Shown here in pieces: positions 8,599 through 17,232 of a stretch of DNA of 64,000 bases (position 1 is the first letter of the stretch; every line of letters starts with the position of its first letter). The stretch comes from Amnibacterium flavum (GTDB lineage: Bacteria; Actinomycetota; Actinomycetes; Actinomycetales; Microbacteriaceae). Location: NCBI RefSeq assembly GCF_003097495.1, contig NZ_QEOP01000002.1, forward strand, positions 1,322,329-1,386,328, written 5' to 3'. The notes under the pieces were generated by a model. The model was not told the origin of the DNA. It saw only the letters and a program-made list of their open reading frames with translations, and ran no database searches. Both the position numbers and the translations under genes were made by a program.

Positions 8599-9452
8599 GA
8601 CTGGATGAACTTCGACACGACGTCGAGGTACGCCTGCTCCTCTTCGCGGGCGAACGGCTCGTGGCCGCTGTCCTCGAAGAGCACGAACTCGGAGTTCGGG
8701 ATGGCATCGGCGATGCGGCGACCCTGGCTCGGCGGGGTCACCCAGTCGTACTCGCTCGACATCACGAGTGTGGGAACCTCGATGGTCGGCAGACCGGGGA
8801 ACGGGTTGTATTTGGGGATCTCGTTGGCCATCATGTAGCCCGACACCTCGAACTTGCCGTTGCTGCGCACCGACAGCTGATCCAGCACCTCCTGGTCGGG
8901 GTGGCGGAAGTACAGCGGGTAGCACTTCTTCCACCACGCCTCGTACTCCTCCTGGCTCGAGATCTTGCCCTCGAACAGCTCGCGGAAGACGACCTTCTGC
9001 TCCGGCGTGGCGATGCGCTCGGCGATGGCCTGCGCCTCCTCCCAGAAGCTGTAATCGGGAGCCGTGTGCGACAGGATCAGCTTCTCGAGCGACTGCGGGT
9101 GACGCAGCGCGAAGACCTGGCCCACGAATCCGCCGTAGGAGTGCCCGAGGAAGATGATCTTGCCGAGACCCAGGTGGTGGCGGAGCGCCTCGACGTCGTC
9201 GGCCATCTGCTCGATCGTGTAGGTCTCGAGGGGTGCCTCGGAAGAATTGCCGGTTCCGCGGTGGTCGAGGTAGACGACCTGCGCGATCTCGCCCAGCGGG
9301 TCGAGCCACGGACGGAAGTAGCTGTGGTCGGCACCCGGTCCACCGTGGTGGATGAAGAGGACGGGCTTGTCCCTGTCTCCCGCGAAGTCGACGGTCTTGC
9401 CGGACGAGATCACGTCGAAGTAGAGGTCGACGCCGTTGACGTGCGCGTACAT
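8595..9452 (-). CDS. alpha/beta hydrolase, proline iminopeptidase-like
   Basis: This 285-residue alpha/beta hydrolase has the oxyanion HGGPG motif near residue 36, LDHRGTGNS, the nucleophile elbow GHSYGG near residue 107, and a late Asp/His pair (SEYDWVTPP and SGHEPF). HGGPG together with DxRGxGxS is typical of the S33 proline iminopeptidase family, which removes N-terminal proline from peptides. There is no signal peptide, so it acts on imported peptides. The AAGGAGC ribosome site before 9452 is strong. It follows the transporter ATPase gene by 52 bases. Confidence 0.85.
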   Translation of the reverse strand: MYAHVNGVDLYFDVISSGKTVDFAGDRDKPVLFIHHGGPGADHSYFRPWLDPLGEIAQVVYLDHRGTGNSSEAPLETYTIEQMADDVEALRHHLGLGKIIFLGHSYGGFVGQVFALRHPQSLEKLILSHTAPDYSFWEEAQAIAERIATPEQKVVFRELFEGKISSQEEYEAWWKKCYPLYFRHPDQEVLDQLSVRSNGKFEVSGYMMANEIPKYNPFPGLPTIEVPTLVMSSEYDWVTPPSQGRRIADAIPNSEFVLFEDSGHEPFAREEEQAYLDVVSKFIQS

Positions 9453-9504
9453 GGTGCTCCTTATGTTGCGGTTGTGGTGAGGAGAGGGCGGGCGGCGCGG
9501 AGGC

Positions 9505-10350
9505 CTAACCCGCGATCACGGAGTCGTAGGCGGATGGATCGGTGAGGAAACGGCCGTCGGGATCGGGGACGCTTCCGACGAGCAGGCGGGTGTACGGGTC
9601 GGCGGGAGCGGCCAGCAACGAGATGGGCCCCTGCTCGACGACCTTCCCGTAGCGCATGACCGTGATGTCGTCGCACATGCGGGCCGCTACACCGAGGTTG
9701 TGGGTGATGAAGACGCAGCCGAAGCCGAGCTCCTTCTGCAGCCGGTCGAGCAGCCCGAGCACCTCGAACTGGATCGACGCATCGAGTGCCGAGGTGACCT
9801 CGTCGGCGATGAGGAGGGTCGGCTGGACGGCGATCGCGCGAGCGATCGCGACGCGCTGACGCATTCCTCCCGAGAACTCGTGCGGGTACCGGTTCACCGC
9901 GGACGCGTCGAGGGAGACGAGCTCGAGCAGTTCGACGATGCGGTCGCGGTAGGTGGACTCCCGGCCGCCCTTCGGGGCGAGAGCCTCGCGGAGCGTGCGT
10001 CCGATCGTCATCCGCGGGTCGAGCGACGCGTACGGATCCTGCGGGATCATCTGGACGGACCGGCGCAGAGCCTGCCGCTGCGCGGACTTCGCGCGGCCGA
10101 CGTCGACGCCGCCGACCTCGACGGTTCCGGCGCTCGCTCCGAGCGTGCCGATGATGACCTTGGCGAGAGTCGACTTGCCCGAACCGGACTCGCCGACGAC
10201 GCCCATCGTGCGCCCCTTGCCGAGGGTGAGCGACACGTCGTCGAGCACGAGAGGAGCGCGGCGGCCGAATCCGTAGCTGGCGGACAGCCCCGTCACGGAG
10301 AGGATCGGCTGGTCGACGGTGCCCGTCGAGGTCGGGGTCGAGGTGGTCAT
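9505..10350 (-). CDS. peptide ABC transporter, ATP-binding protein (DppF/OppF type)
   Basis: This 281-residue ATPase is the second nucleotide-binding subunit of the dipeptide/oligopeptide importer. It shows Walker A GESGSGKST, a Q-loop in MIPQDPYASLDPRM and the signature FSGGMRQR. Walker B reads LLIADEVTSALD, with Val where Pro is usual. The C-terminal oligopeptide-type extension (YTRLLVGSVPDP) is present. The start at 10350 overlaps the stop of the permease-ATPase fusion as ATGA. Confidence 0.93.
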   Translation of the reverse strand: MTTSTPTSTGTVDQPILSVTGLSASYGFGRRAPLVLDDVSLTLGKGRTMGVVGESGSGKSTLAKVIIGTLGASAGTVEVGGVDVGRAKSAQRQALRRSVQMIPQDPYASLDPRMTIGRTLREALAPKGGRESTYRDRIVELLELVSLDASAVNRYPHEFSGGMRQRVAIARAIAVQPTLLIADEVTSALDASIQFEVLGLLDRLQKELGFGCVFITHNLGVAARMCDDITVMRYGKVVEQGPISLLAAPADPYTRLLVGSVPDPDGRFLTDPSAYDSVIAG

Positions 10351-12128
10351 GCCGGGCTCCCTCCGTTCGCGTTCGCGCGGTACACGGCGCCTTCGAGCGC
10401 GGTGCTCGCCGACGCGGCGAGAAGCTTCTCGGTGTACGGCTGGGTGACCTCGCGGTCGCGCAGCTGCGCGGCCGTGAGGTGCTCGATGATCTCGCCGCGG
10501 TACATGACGTAGACCCGGTCGCACATGGCGGCGATGACGTCGATGTCGTGCGAGATCAGGAGGACCGCCATGTCGTGGTCGCGGTTGATCTGCTTGATGA
10601 GCCGCAGCACGTCGGCCTGCACCGTCACGTCGAGAGCCGTGGTCGGCTCGTCGGCGATGAGGAGCTTCGGGGTCGTGATGAGCGCCATCGCGATCATCGC
10701 GCGCTGCCGCATTCCGCCGGACAGTTCGTGCGGGTACTGCCTCATGCGGAGCTCGGGTTCTGTCACTCGCGCCTCGCGCAGCTTCTGGATGGCGAGCCGC
10801 TCCGCCTCCTGCTTCGGCACCTTCTTGTGCACCCGGATCGACTCGGTGAGCTGCGCCCCGAGCTTGCGAGCGGGGTTGAAGCACGACGAGGGGTCCTGGA
10901 AGACGATGCCGAGATCGAGCGCCAGAGCGGTCGGAGGGACGCTGCTCGAGCTCAGGGCGTGCGAGGCGACGTCGAGCGAGGCGGCGTCCCAGGCGAGTTC
11001 GGGCGGCAGCAGCTGAGCCGCGGTCATAGCGGTGATGCTCTTGCCCGATCCGGATTCGCCGACCAGGCCGACGATCTCTCCGGCGCCGACGGTCAGCGAG
11101 ATGCCGCGCACCAGCTGCGCCCCCTCGCCGCTCTGACCGACCTGGACGCGCAGGTCGCGGACATCGAGTGCGGGAGCACGCCCGGCCGCGGTGGCGGCGG
11201 CGAGCGTCGAGGCGGCGTTGATCTCCACCGGCACGGCGGGAGCGGCGGCACGGACGACCTTGCGGGCGCGCGGCTGGATGCGACGCGGCTCGCTGAGGGC
11301 GACGAAGCCGTCGCCGATGAGGCTGGCCGAGAGGCCGGTGAGCACGATGGCCAGCGACGGTGCGATCGCTCCGCTCGGGTTCTGGTAGATGTCGCGCAGG
11401 CCGCTGGCGAGCAGCTGTCCCCAGTCGATGGCGGGCGGCTGGACGCCGAGACCGATGAAGCTGAGTCCCGACATCGTAATGATCGAGGTCGACAGGCACA
11501 CCGAGGTGAGCACGAGCACCGGCGAGGCGATGTTCGGGATCACGTGTCGGAACAGCACCGTGGGGCCAGGGACGCCGAGCAGGTGCGCGGTGACGACGAA
11601 GTCCTTCGCCCCGACCGAGCTGGCCAGGTTGTTCGTGAGGCGGGCGAACTGCGGGGAGAACGCGATGCCGATCGCGATGACGACGGTGACCTCGTTGGGT
11701 CGGAAGATCGCGGTGACGGCGAGGGCGACGATGATGGGCGGCAGAGCGAGCCACAGATCGATGGCACGGGCGCCGAACCAGCGCACCCGGTTACCGGAGA
11801 CCACGAGGAGGGCCCCGATGAGCCCACCGAGAACGACGGCGATTCCGGTGGCGATGACGCCCATGATCAGAGTCAGGCGGGTGGCGACGAGGGTTCGGAT
11901 GAGCACGTCGCGACCCTGCGAGTCGGTTCCGAACCAGTGCTCGGCCGAGGGCCCGGTGCGGAGATCGCCCGAGCCGGCTTCGGCGGCGCTGCCCCAGATC
12001 ATCGGCGCGACGATCGCGAGCAGGAGGATGAAGCCCAGTCCGACGAGTCCGATGACGAGCGAGACCGGGTAGCGCTTGCCCGCCCGGAGCGGCGCCGCAG
12101 CCGGCGGCGTGAGGGTGCCAGCGGTCAT
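10347..12128 (-). CDS. peptide ABC transporter permease-ATPase fusion (DppC-DppD)
   Basis: This 593-residue polypeptide joins two subunits that are usually separate. Residues about 1-290 are a DppC-type permease, with HWFGTDSQGRDVL and the EAA-loop block VVTAHLLGVPGPTVLFRHVIPN. An Ala-rich linker (about 290-325) follows. Residues about 325-593 are a DppD-type ATPase with GESGSGKS, LSGGMRQR and LLIADEPTTALD. The fusion fixes a 1:1 ratio. It overlaps the DppB gene (ATGA, 12125-12128) and the DppF gene. One uninterrupted frame covers both domains, so this is not an assembly join. Confidence 0.93.
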   Translation of the reverse strand: MTAGTLTPPAAAPLRAGKRYPVSLVIGLVGLGFILLLAIVAPMIWGSAAEAGSGDLRTGPSAEHWFGTDSQGRDVLIRTLVATRLTLIMGVIATGIAVVLGGLIGALLVVSGNRVRWFGARAIDLWLALPPIIVALAVTAIFRPNEVTVVIAIGIAFSPQFARLTNNLASSVGAKDFVVTAHLLGVPGPTVLFRHVIPNIASPVLVLTSVCLSTSIITMSGLSFIGLGVQPPAIDWGQLLASGLRDIYQNPSGAIAPSLAIVLTGLSASLIGDGFVALSEPRRIQPRARKVVRAAAPAVPVEINAASTLAAATAAGRAPALDVRDLRVQVGQSGEGAQLVRGISLTVGAGEIVGLVGESGSGKSITAMTAAQLLPPELAWDAASLDVASHALSSSSVPPTALALDLGIVFQDPSSCFNPARKLGAQLTESIRVHKKVPKQEAERLAIQKLREARVTEPELRMRQYPHELSGGMRQRAMIAMALITTPKLLIADEPTTALDVTVQADVLRLIKQINRDHDMAVLLISHDIDVIAAMCDRVYVMYRGEIIEHLTAAQLRDREVTQPYTEKLLAASASTALEGAVYRANANGGSPA

Positions 12129-13156
12129 GAGCCCATCCGCCCTTTCTGGAGAACGCGCGGATCGAGGATCCCGAGGAGGATGTCGATCGCGAGGTTGACG
12201 AGGGCGGCGAGCAGTCCGAGCGTCAGGATGATGCCCTGGATGGCCGGATAGTCGCTCGAGAGGATGGACTCGACGATCTGCGTGCCGAGACCGGGGATGT
12301 TGAAGACGTATTCGACGATGACGGTGCCGCCGAGGAGGGCGACGAGGATGATGCCGCCGATCGTCAGCGCGCTGGTGGCGACGTTGGGGAGCACGTGGCC
12401 GACGAGGAGCCGGCCGGTCGAGATGCGCTTGCTGCGCGCCGTGGCGATGTACTCCTGGCCGAGGATCGCCCGCGTCTCCCCTCGCACGACCCGGGAGATC
12501 GCGGCGGCGGGGGCGAGCCCGACCGCGATCGCGGGGAGGATGAAGCCGTTGAACCCGACGCCGCCCTGAGCGGGCAGCCAGCCGAGGCTGAGGGCGAAGA
12601 CGATGACCAGGATGGTTCCGGTGATGTATTCGGGAATCGCGCCCGCGAGACCTGCGACGACGTTGTAGATGCCCGATCCGACCTTGGCGCCGCCGCGCCG
12701 CTCCGCGAAGGCGATGGCGATGCCGAGCGGGAACCCGACGAGGAGGACGACCAGCAGACCGCCGAACGCGACGGCTGCGGTGATGGGGAGGCGCTGGCCG
12801 ATCATGTCGACGATCGGCTGCTGCGTGACGAAGGAGTTCCCCAGGTCGCCCTGCAGGAGTGCCACGACGTAGTCGAGGGCCTGCACCGGGAACGGGTTGT
12901 TCAGGCCGAGTCGCTCGCGGACCAGTTCGACCTGCTCCTGCGTCGCGGTGACCCCGACGATGTTGCGCGCCGGGTCGCCGGGTACGAACTGGACGAGCAG
13001 GAACGTGATCACGAGCAGGGCGATCACGATGCCGACCAGGCCGCCGAGGCGGCGGAGCAGGTAGCTGACCCACTGCCGGGCTGCGTCCCGGGAGGCTCGC
13101 GAGGGCCCGGTCGAGGGCGAGGAGGTGGCGGGTGAGGCCACGCTGTCGGTGCTCAT
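12125..13156 (-). CDS. peptide ABC transporter, permease (DppB type)
   Basis: This 343-residue inner-membrane permease opens with a short Ser/Ala-rich tail, then YLLRRLGGLVGIVIALLVIT, the typical DppB/OppB first helix, followed by FVPGDPARN. The EAA-loop reads EYIATARSKRISTGRLLVGHVLPN. It pairs with the permease half of the fused gene to form the channel. The gap to the binding-protein stop is 42 bases. Confidence 0.94.
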   Translation of the reverse strand: MSTDSVASPATSSPSTGPSRASRDAARQWVSYLLRRLGGLVGIVIALLVITFLLVQFVPGDPARNIVGVTATQEQVELVRERLGLNNPFPVQALDYVVALLQGDLGNSFVTQQPIVDMIGQRLPITAAVAFGGLLVVLLVGFPLGIAIAFAERRGGAKVGSGIYNVVAGLAGAIPEYITGTILVIVFALSLGWLPAQGGVGFNGFILPAIAVGLAPAAAISRVVRGETRAILGQEYIATARSKRISTGRLLVGHVLPNVATSALTIGGIILVALLGGTVIVEYVFNIPGLGTQIVESILSSDYPAIQGIILTLGLLAALVNLAIDILLGILDPRVLQKGRMGS

Positions 13157-13198
13157 TCAGATTCCTCTTCTCGACCGGGCCCTGCGGGTGGTGGGGTG

Positions 13199-14773
13199 CT
13201 ACTCCGCGATGCGGATGGTGCCGGCCCGGACGAAGCCCTTGGAGACCATGGCGGTCACTCCGGGGGCGAACGTGACCGTGGCGGGTGCCGTGGCGAGCGG
13301 CAGCACGTCGGTGTTCTCGAGCATCAGGCGGTTGTAGTCGGCCAGCGCGGCGCAGCTCTCATCGCCGGTCGTCTCGCGAGCGATCTGCAGGGCGGCGTCC
13401 GCCTCGGGGTTCACCACGGCGGACAAATTCTGCCCGTTCGGCGGGACCGGCCCGGTGAAGAAGTTCGCACCCGAGAGCAGGTTCGACGAGGTGTTGGCGA
13501 AGACCAGGATGGTGACGTCCCAGTTGTTCAGCGGAGTGAACAGACCTGACACCCACTGCTGGTTGTTCAGGTTCTCGAACGCGACGTTCGCGCCGGCCTC
13601 CTGCAGTGCGGACTGCACGTAGGCGTTTCCGTCTCCACCGGCGAGCAGCGTCGTTCCGTTCACCGCGAGGTCGAGACCCGACAGGACCTCGGAGGCTGCG
13701 TCGACGTCGTACTCGGGCATGTAGTCGCTGGCCGATTCGTCGTAGCACTGGTAGGACGGCTCACCGAGGTTGGTGATGAGCGTGCCGGCGCCGTAGCTCT
13801 GCACGTCGTTGAGGCGCTCACGATCGATCGCCTGGGCGATCGCGAGGCGGACGGCCGGGTCGGCGGTGGGGCGGCCCTCGGTGTGGTTGAACATGAGGAA
13901 GGTGTCGGACTGCTGCGAGACGGTGCTCGTCCAGCCCTCCTGCTCCGTCACGCGGTTCCAGGCGTCGGTCGTGTAGGCCGAGATCTGCATCGCACCGGTG
14001 GTCTGGAGGTTCGCGCGGGTGTTCTCGTCCTCGGTCACCTGCATGATGAGAGTCGCAGGACGGGCGCCGTCGGTCGGGATGCCCGCGAACTCGGGGCCCC
14101 AGTCGTAGTCCTCGCGCTGCTTGAAGGTGTAGCTCGCGCCGGCGGTCTGGGTGTCGGCGACGAAGCCGCCCGTTCCGTTGGATCCGGTGGTCAGCGTGCT
14201 CGGGTCGTCCGTGCCCGCCGAGCAGACGATGCCGGTGTAGGCGACGGTGAGGCCGGACAGCAGACCCGAGAACGGCGATCCGAGCGTGACGGTGACCGTC
14301 TGACCGTCGGCCGTGGCGGTCGCCGTGTTGCCGGCGCCGATCACGTTCGACACGAAGGGAGCCGCGGTGTCGGGGTTGAAGAAGCGATTGAGCGAGTTGG
14401 CGACGACGTCTCCGGTGAGCTCTTCGCCGTCGGAGCAGGTCACGCCGTCCCGGATGGTGAAGACGCCCTCGGTCGCGGTGACGTCCCAGTCGGTGGCGAG
14501 ACCCGCGACGTACGAACCGTCCTCGTCGAGCGCGACGAGGGTGTCGTACATCGACCAGATCACGACGGCGTCCTGGAAGGAGGCGCCGAGAGCGGGGTCG
14601 TAGGAGGTGACGGGGCCGTCGAGCTCCATCGTCAGGGAGTCGGCGCTGGTCGAGCCGGAACCCCCTGATGCGTTTCCTCCGGAGCACGCAGTCAGGGCGA
14701 TCAGGGCGGCGGCGCCGATGGCGACCGCGGCCATGCCGCGACGACGTCGCAGCGGATTGGGCTGTGTGGGCAT
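13199..14773 (-). CDS. peptide ABC transporter, substrate-binding lipoprotein (SBP family 5)
   Basis: This 524-residue lipoprotein (lipobox LTAC, Cys30) of solute-binding family 5 captures peptides outside the cell. The family N-lobe is recognisable in YDPALGASFQDAVVIWSMYDTL. The start at 14773 follows GAAGGAA and gives an ideal signal peptide; the frame is open further upstream without one. It is the first gene of an operon of about 9.6 kb with the transporter and four hydrolases. A site shared with the XRE-cupin gene lies about 80 bp upstream. Confidence 0.93.
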   Translation of the reverse strand: MPTQPNPLRRRRGMAAVAIGAAALIALTACSGGNASGGSGSTSADSLTMELDGPVTSYDPALGASFQDAVVIWSMYDTLVALDEDGSYVAGLATDWDVTATEGVFTIRDGVTCSDGEELTGDVVANSLNRFFNPDTAAPFVSNVIGAGNTATATADGQTVTVTLGSPFSGLLSGLTVAYTGIVCSAGTDDPSTLTTGSNGTGGFVADTQTAGASYTFKQREDYDWGPEFAGIPTDGARPATLIMQVTEDENTRANLQTTGAMQISAYTTDAWNRVTEQEGWTSTVSQQSDTFLMFNHTEGRPTADPAVRLAIAQAIDRERLNDVQSYGAGTLITNLGEPSYQCYDESASDYMPEYDVDAASEVLSGLDLAVNGTTLLAGGDGNAYVQSALQEAGANVAFENLNNQQWVSGLFTPLNNWDVTILVFANTSSNLLSGANFFTGPVPPNGQNLSAVVNPEADAALQIARETTGDESCAALADYNRLMLENTDVLPLATAPATVTFAPGVTAMVSKGFVRAGTIRIAE

Positions 14774-14851
14774 GGGGATTCCTTCGTTACGAGAGCCGGG
14801 GGCATGACGAGAACAGAACCGAGCACGTTGCCATTCAGAGGAATGAACGTC

Positions 14852-14867
14852 GTGCAACAAAGTGAAC
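14852..14867 (-). promoter_or_regulatory. putative XRE-cupin operator, peptide operon
   Basis: On the minus strand this reads GTTCACTTTGTTGCAC, matching a site beside the XRE-cupin gene at 12 of 16 positions (GTTCANNTTNTTNCAC). It lies about 80 bp upstream of the peptide-binding-protein start. The link to the regulator is inference. Confidence 0.35.
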
Positions 14868-14948
14868 ACCAACCCTGTTGCTGACCCGTTGCCCGTTTAT
14901 TTCGGGTGGGTTACGAAACCGGGGAGAGCGCCGCGGTGAAGCGAAACG

Positions 14949-15572
14949 TCAGAAGGACGGGGGCGTCATGGCGCCGAGGAGAACGGCCGGTTCGTCCGTG
15001 ACGTTCGCATACCAGTGCGGCACGGAGGCGTCGTAGGTCAGGGCGTCGCCGAGCGCCAGCTCGTACCGATCGCTGCCGACGACGATGACGAGGGCACCCT
15101 CGACCACGACGATGCACTCCTCGCCCTCGTGCTGGAAGGGCACCGTCTCGTTGCTCCAGCCGGCGGCGATCTGGGCGCGGATCATGCCGAGTTTGCCGTT
15201 CATGCTCGGCGTGATCAGCTCGTAGACCATGTCGTGCTCGGAGAGGAGGAGGCGTCGACGCGAATCGGCTCGGACGAGTCCGGCGAGTTTGGGCTCGGGA
15301 TCCTGTCCGCCGAAGAAGTCGCCGACGCGGACGCCGAGTGCGTGGGCCAGCTTGATGAGCGTGTTGTACGACGGGTTGCCGTTGCCGCGTTCGATCTGAC
15401 TGAGGAGTCCGGCGCTCACACCCGACGCCGACGCGAGGGCATTGAGGCTCAACCCGGAAGCGACCCGATGGATGCGGACGATCTGACCGAGCTGACTGGT
15501 CGGCAGCGCCTCCGACTGAGGGTCGTTCTCCTCGTCGGTCGCGGTGCTCTGCGCGGGGGCGGTCTCGTCCAT
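14949..15572 (-). CDS. XRE family regulator with C-terminal cupin domain
   Basis: This is a 207-residue regulator. After a Glu/Ser-rich lead, residues about 28-85 are an XRE helix-turn-helix (GLSLNALASASGVSAGLLSQIERG). Residues about 125-200 are a cupin (FQHEGEECIVVVEGALVI, then GDALTYDASVPHWYAN). Such XRE-cupin proteins usually sense a small metabolite such as an amino acid or polyamine. It is transcribed in the same direction as the peptide operon, 175 bases ahead, so it is the likely operon regulator. No clear Shine-Dalgarno is seen; a candidate operator abuts the ATG. Confidence 0.9.
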   Translation of the reverse strand: MDETAPAQSTATDEENDPQSEALPTSQLGQIVRIHRVASGLSLNALASASGVSAGLLSQIERGNGNPSYNTLIKLAHALGVRVGDFFGGQDPEPKLAGLVRADSRRRLLLSEHDMVYELITPSMNGKLGMIRAQIAAGWSNETVPFQHEGEECIVVVEGALVIVVGSDRYELALGDALTYDASVPHWYANVTDEPAVLLGAMTPPSF

Positions 15573-15577
15573 GTCGC

Positions 15578-15593
15578 GTTCAACTTATTACAC
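15578..15593 (+). promoter_or_regulatory. putative XRE-cupin operator, regulator gene
   Basis: GTTCAACTTATTACAC lies 6-21 bases upstream of the regulator's ATG. It matches the site before the peptide-binding-protein gene at 12 of 16 positions, in opposite orientation. The position suits autorepression. Confidence 0.35.
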
Positions 15594-15656
15594 GGGGAGC
15601 TGTTTCCCTGCATGGGCGGCAGGCTGCGAGGATCGGGTCTCCGCCGATCCTCAGGA

Positions 15657-15689
15657 CAGGCGTCCGGCTCGAGCCGAGCCGGACGCCTG
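15657..15689 (-). terminator. terminator of the sugar-catabolism operon
   Basis: A 14-bp perfect stem (CAGGCGTCCGGCTC and its complement) encloses a 5-base loop. It lies 38 bases past the stop of the dehydrogenase gene and before the XRE-cupin gene. There is no U-tract, as is common for high-GC actinobacterial terminators. Confidence 0.7.
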
Positions 15690-15726
15690 GTCTCCGCCCG
15701 GTGACCCACGGCGGGGGCGGGCATTC

Positions 15727-17232
15727 CTAGTCGGCGACGAGCGCCTCGACGGTGGCGTGAGCGCCGTTGTCCCAGAACGAATGAAGCGCCGCGAGGTAGG
15801 ACTCGACGAATCGGGCGTCGTCGATGAGATCACCGAAGAGCTGACGGTCGGCGATGAAGGCGACGGGCTTCTCGTGCTGCCCCCGGGCCACCGCCATCAG
15901 CTGGTCGGCGAGCCGGTCGACGACCACGATGGGTTCGCCCTGCTCGTCGACGGCCTCGTCGTACCGCGCCCAGCTGGCCACGATGGCAGCCGACAGCTCG
16001 ACCTTGCCGCCGTTCGCCAGATTCTCGCGGATGACGGGGACGAGCCACTTCGGGATCCGATCCGACGACTCGGCGCACAGCCGCGCGAGCGTGTCGCGGA
16101 CCTCGGGGTTGCCGAACCGCTCGATCAGCGTGTCCTTGTACTCGTCGAGATCGACACCGGGGACGGGACGCAGCGTGGGGGTGCCCTCTTCGTCCATGTA
16201 GCGGCGGAGGAAGGTCGCGATGGCGGGGTCGGCCGTCGCCTCGTGCGCGTACCGGTGACCACTGAGGTACCCGACGTAGCACATCGCCTGGTGACTGGCA
16301 TTGAGCAGACGCAGCTTCATCAGCTCGTACGGCTCGACATCGTCGACGACCTGCACCTCGGCGTCCTCGTAGGCGGGGCGGCCGAGGGGGAAGTCGTCCT
16401 CGAGGACCCACTGGAAGAACGGCTCGCACACCACGGGCCACGCGTCCTCGATGCCGAAGTCGCGCCGCACCTCCTCGCGATCGGAGTCGAAGGTCACCGG
16501 CGTGATCCGATCGACCATCGAGTTGGGGAACGAGACGTTCTCGCGCACCCACTCCCCCAGCTCGGGATCCTTCAACGATGCGAAGGTCGAGAAGGTCAGC
16601 TTCGCCATGTGGCCGTTGCCCTGGATGTTGTCGCAGGACATGACGGTGAACGGGGCGATACCGCGCTCGCGGCGCCGGGCGAGAGCCTCGGTCACGAGTC
16701 CGAAGACGGTGGCGGGCACCGCTCCGGCGGCGAGATCCGCCTGGATGGCGGGGTTCGCCGAGTCGAACTGGCCCGACACCGGGTCGAAGTTGTAGCCGCC
16801 CTCGGTCACGGTCAGCGACACGATCCTGGTGGAGGGGGCGGCCATCTTCTCGATGACGGCGTCGGCGTCGTCCGGGGCGAAGAGGTACTCGACGATGGAC
16901 CCGATGACGCGCGCCTCGCGCGAACCGTCGGCGTGCTTGTACACGAGGGTGTAGAGCCGGTCCTGCGCCGCCATGACATCGCGCATCTTCGCGTCGCCGG
17001 GGAGCACACCCACGCCGCAGATGCCCCAGTCGAGCGCCTCACCGTTGTTCATCAAGGTGTCGACGACCATGGCCTGGTGGGCACGATGGAAGCCTCCGAC
17101 CCCGAAGTGCACGATGCCGACGGTGACGTCGGAACGGTCGTAGTTCGGCACCGAGACCGAGTCCGGCAGCGAACGGAGGGTGGCCTCGTTCAACGCGACG
17201 GCGTGACGGTCCCCCGTCGTGTCGGGGCTCAT
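15727..17232 (-). CDS. mannitol 2-dehydrogenase / fructuronate reductase family protein
   Basis: This 501-residue NAD(P)-dependent polyol dehydrogenase of the long-chain mannitol dehydrogenase family carries GIVHFGVGGFHRAHQA (nucleotide binding) near residue 40, SLTVTEGGY, the SCDN block and the catalytic Lys region KLRLLNASH. Family members interconvert mannitol/fructose, arabinitol/xylulose or uronate/keto acids, and sequence alone does not separate them. It overlaps the amidohydrolase gene as ATGA and is the last gene of the sugar ABC operon, so it probably oxidises or reduces the imported compound. Confidence 0.88.
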   Translation of the reverse strand: MSPDTTGDRHAVALNEATLRSLPDSVSVPNYDRSDVTVGIVHFGVGGFHRAHQAMVVDTLMNNGEALDWGICGVGVLPGDAKMRDVMAAQDRLYTLVYKHADGSREARVIGSIVEYLFAPDDADAVIEKMAAPSTRIVSLTVTEGGYNFDPVSGQFDSANPAIQADLAAGAVPATVFGLVTEALARRRERGIAPFTVMSCDNIQGNGHMAKLTFSTFASLKDPELGEWVRENVSFPNSMVDRITPVTFDSDREEVRRDFGIEDAWPVVCEPFFQWVLEDDFPLGRPAYEDAEVQVVDDVEPYELMKLRLLNASHQAMCYVGYLSGHRYAHEATADPAIATFLRRYMDEEGTPTLRPVPGVDLDEYKDTLIERFGNPEVRDTLARLCAESSDRIPKWLVPVIRENLANGGKVELSAAIVASWARYDEAVDEQGEPIVVVDRLADQLMAVARGQHEKPVAFIADRQLFGDLIDDARFVESYLAALHSFWDNGAHATVEALVAD

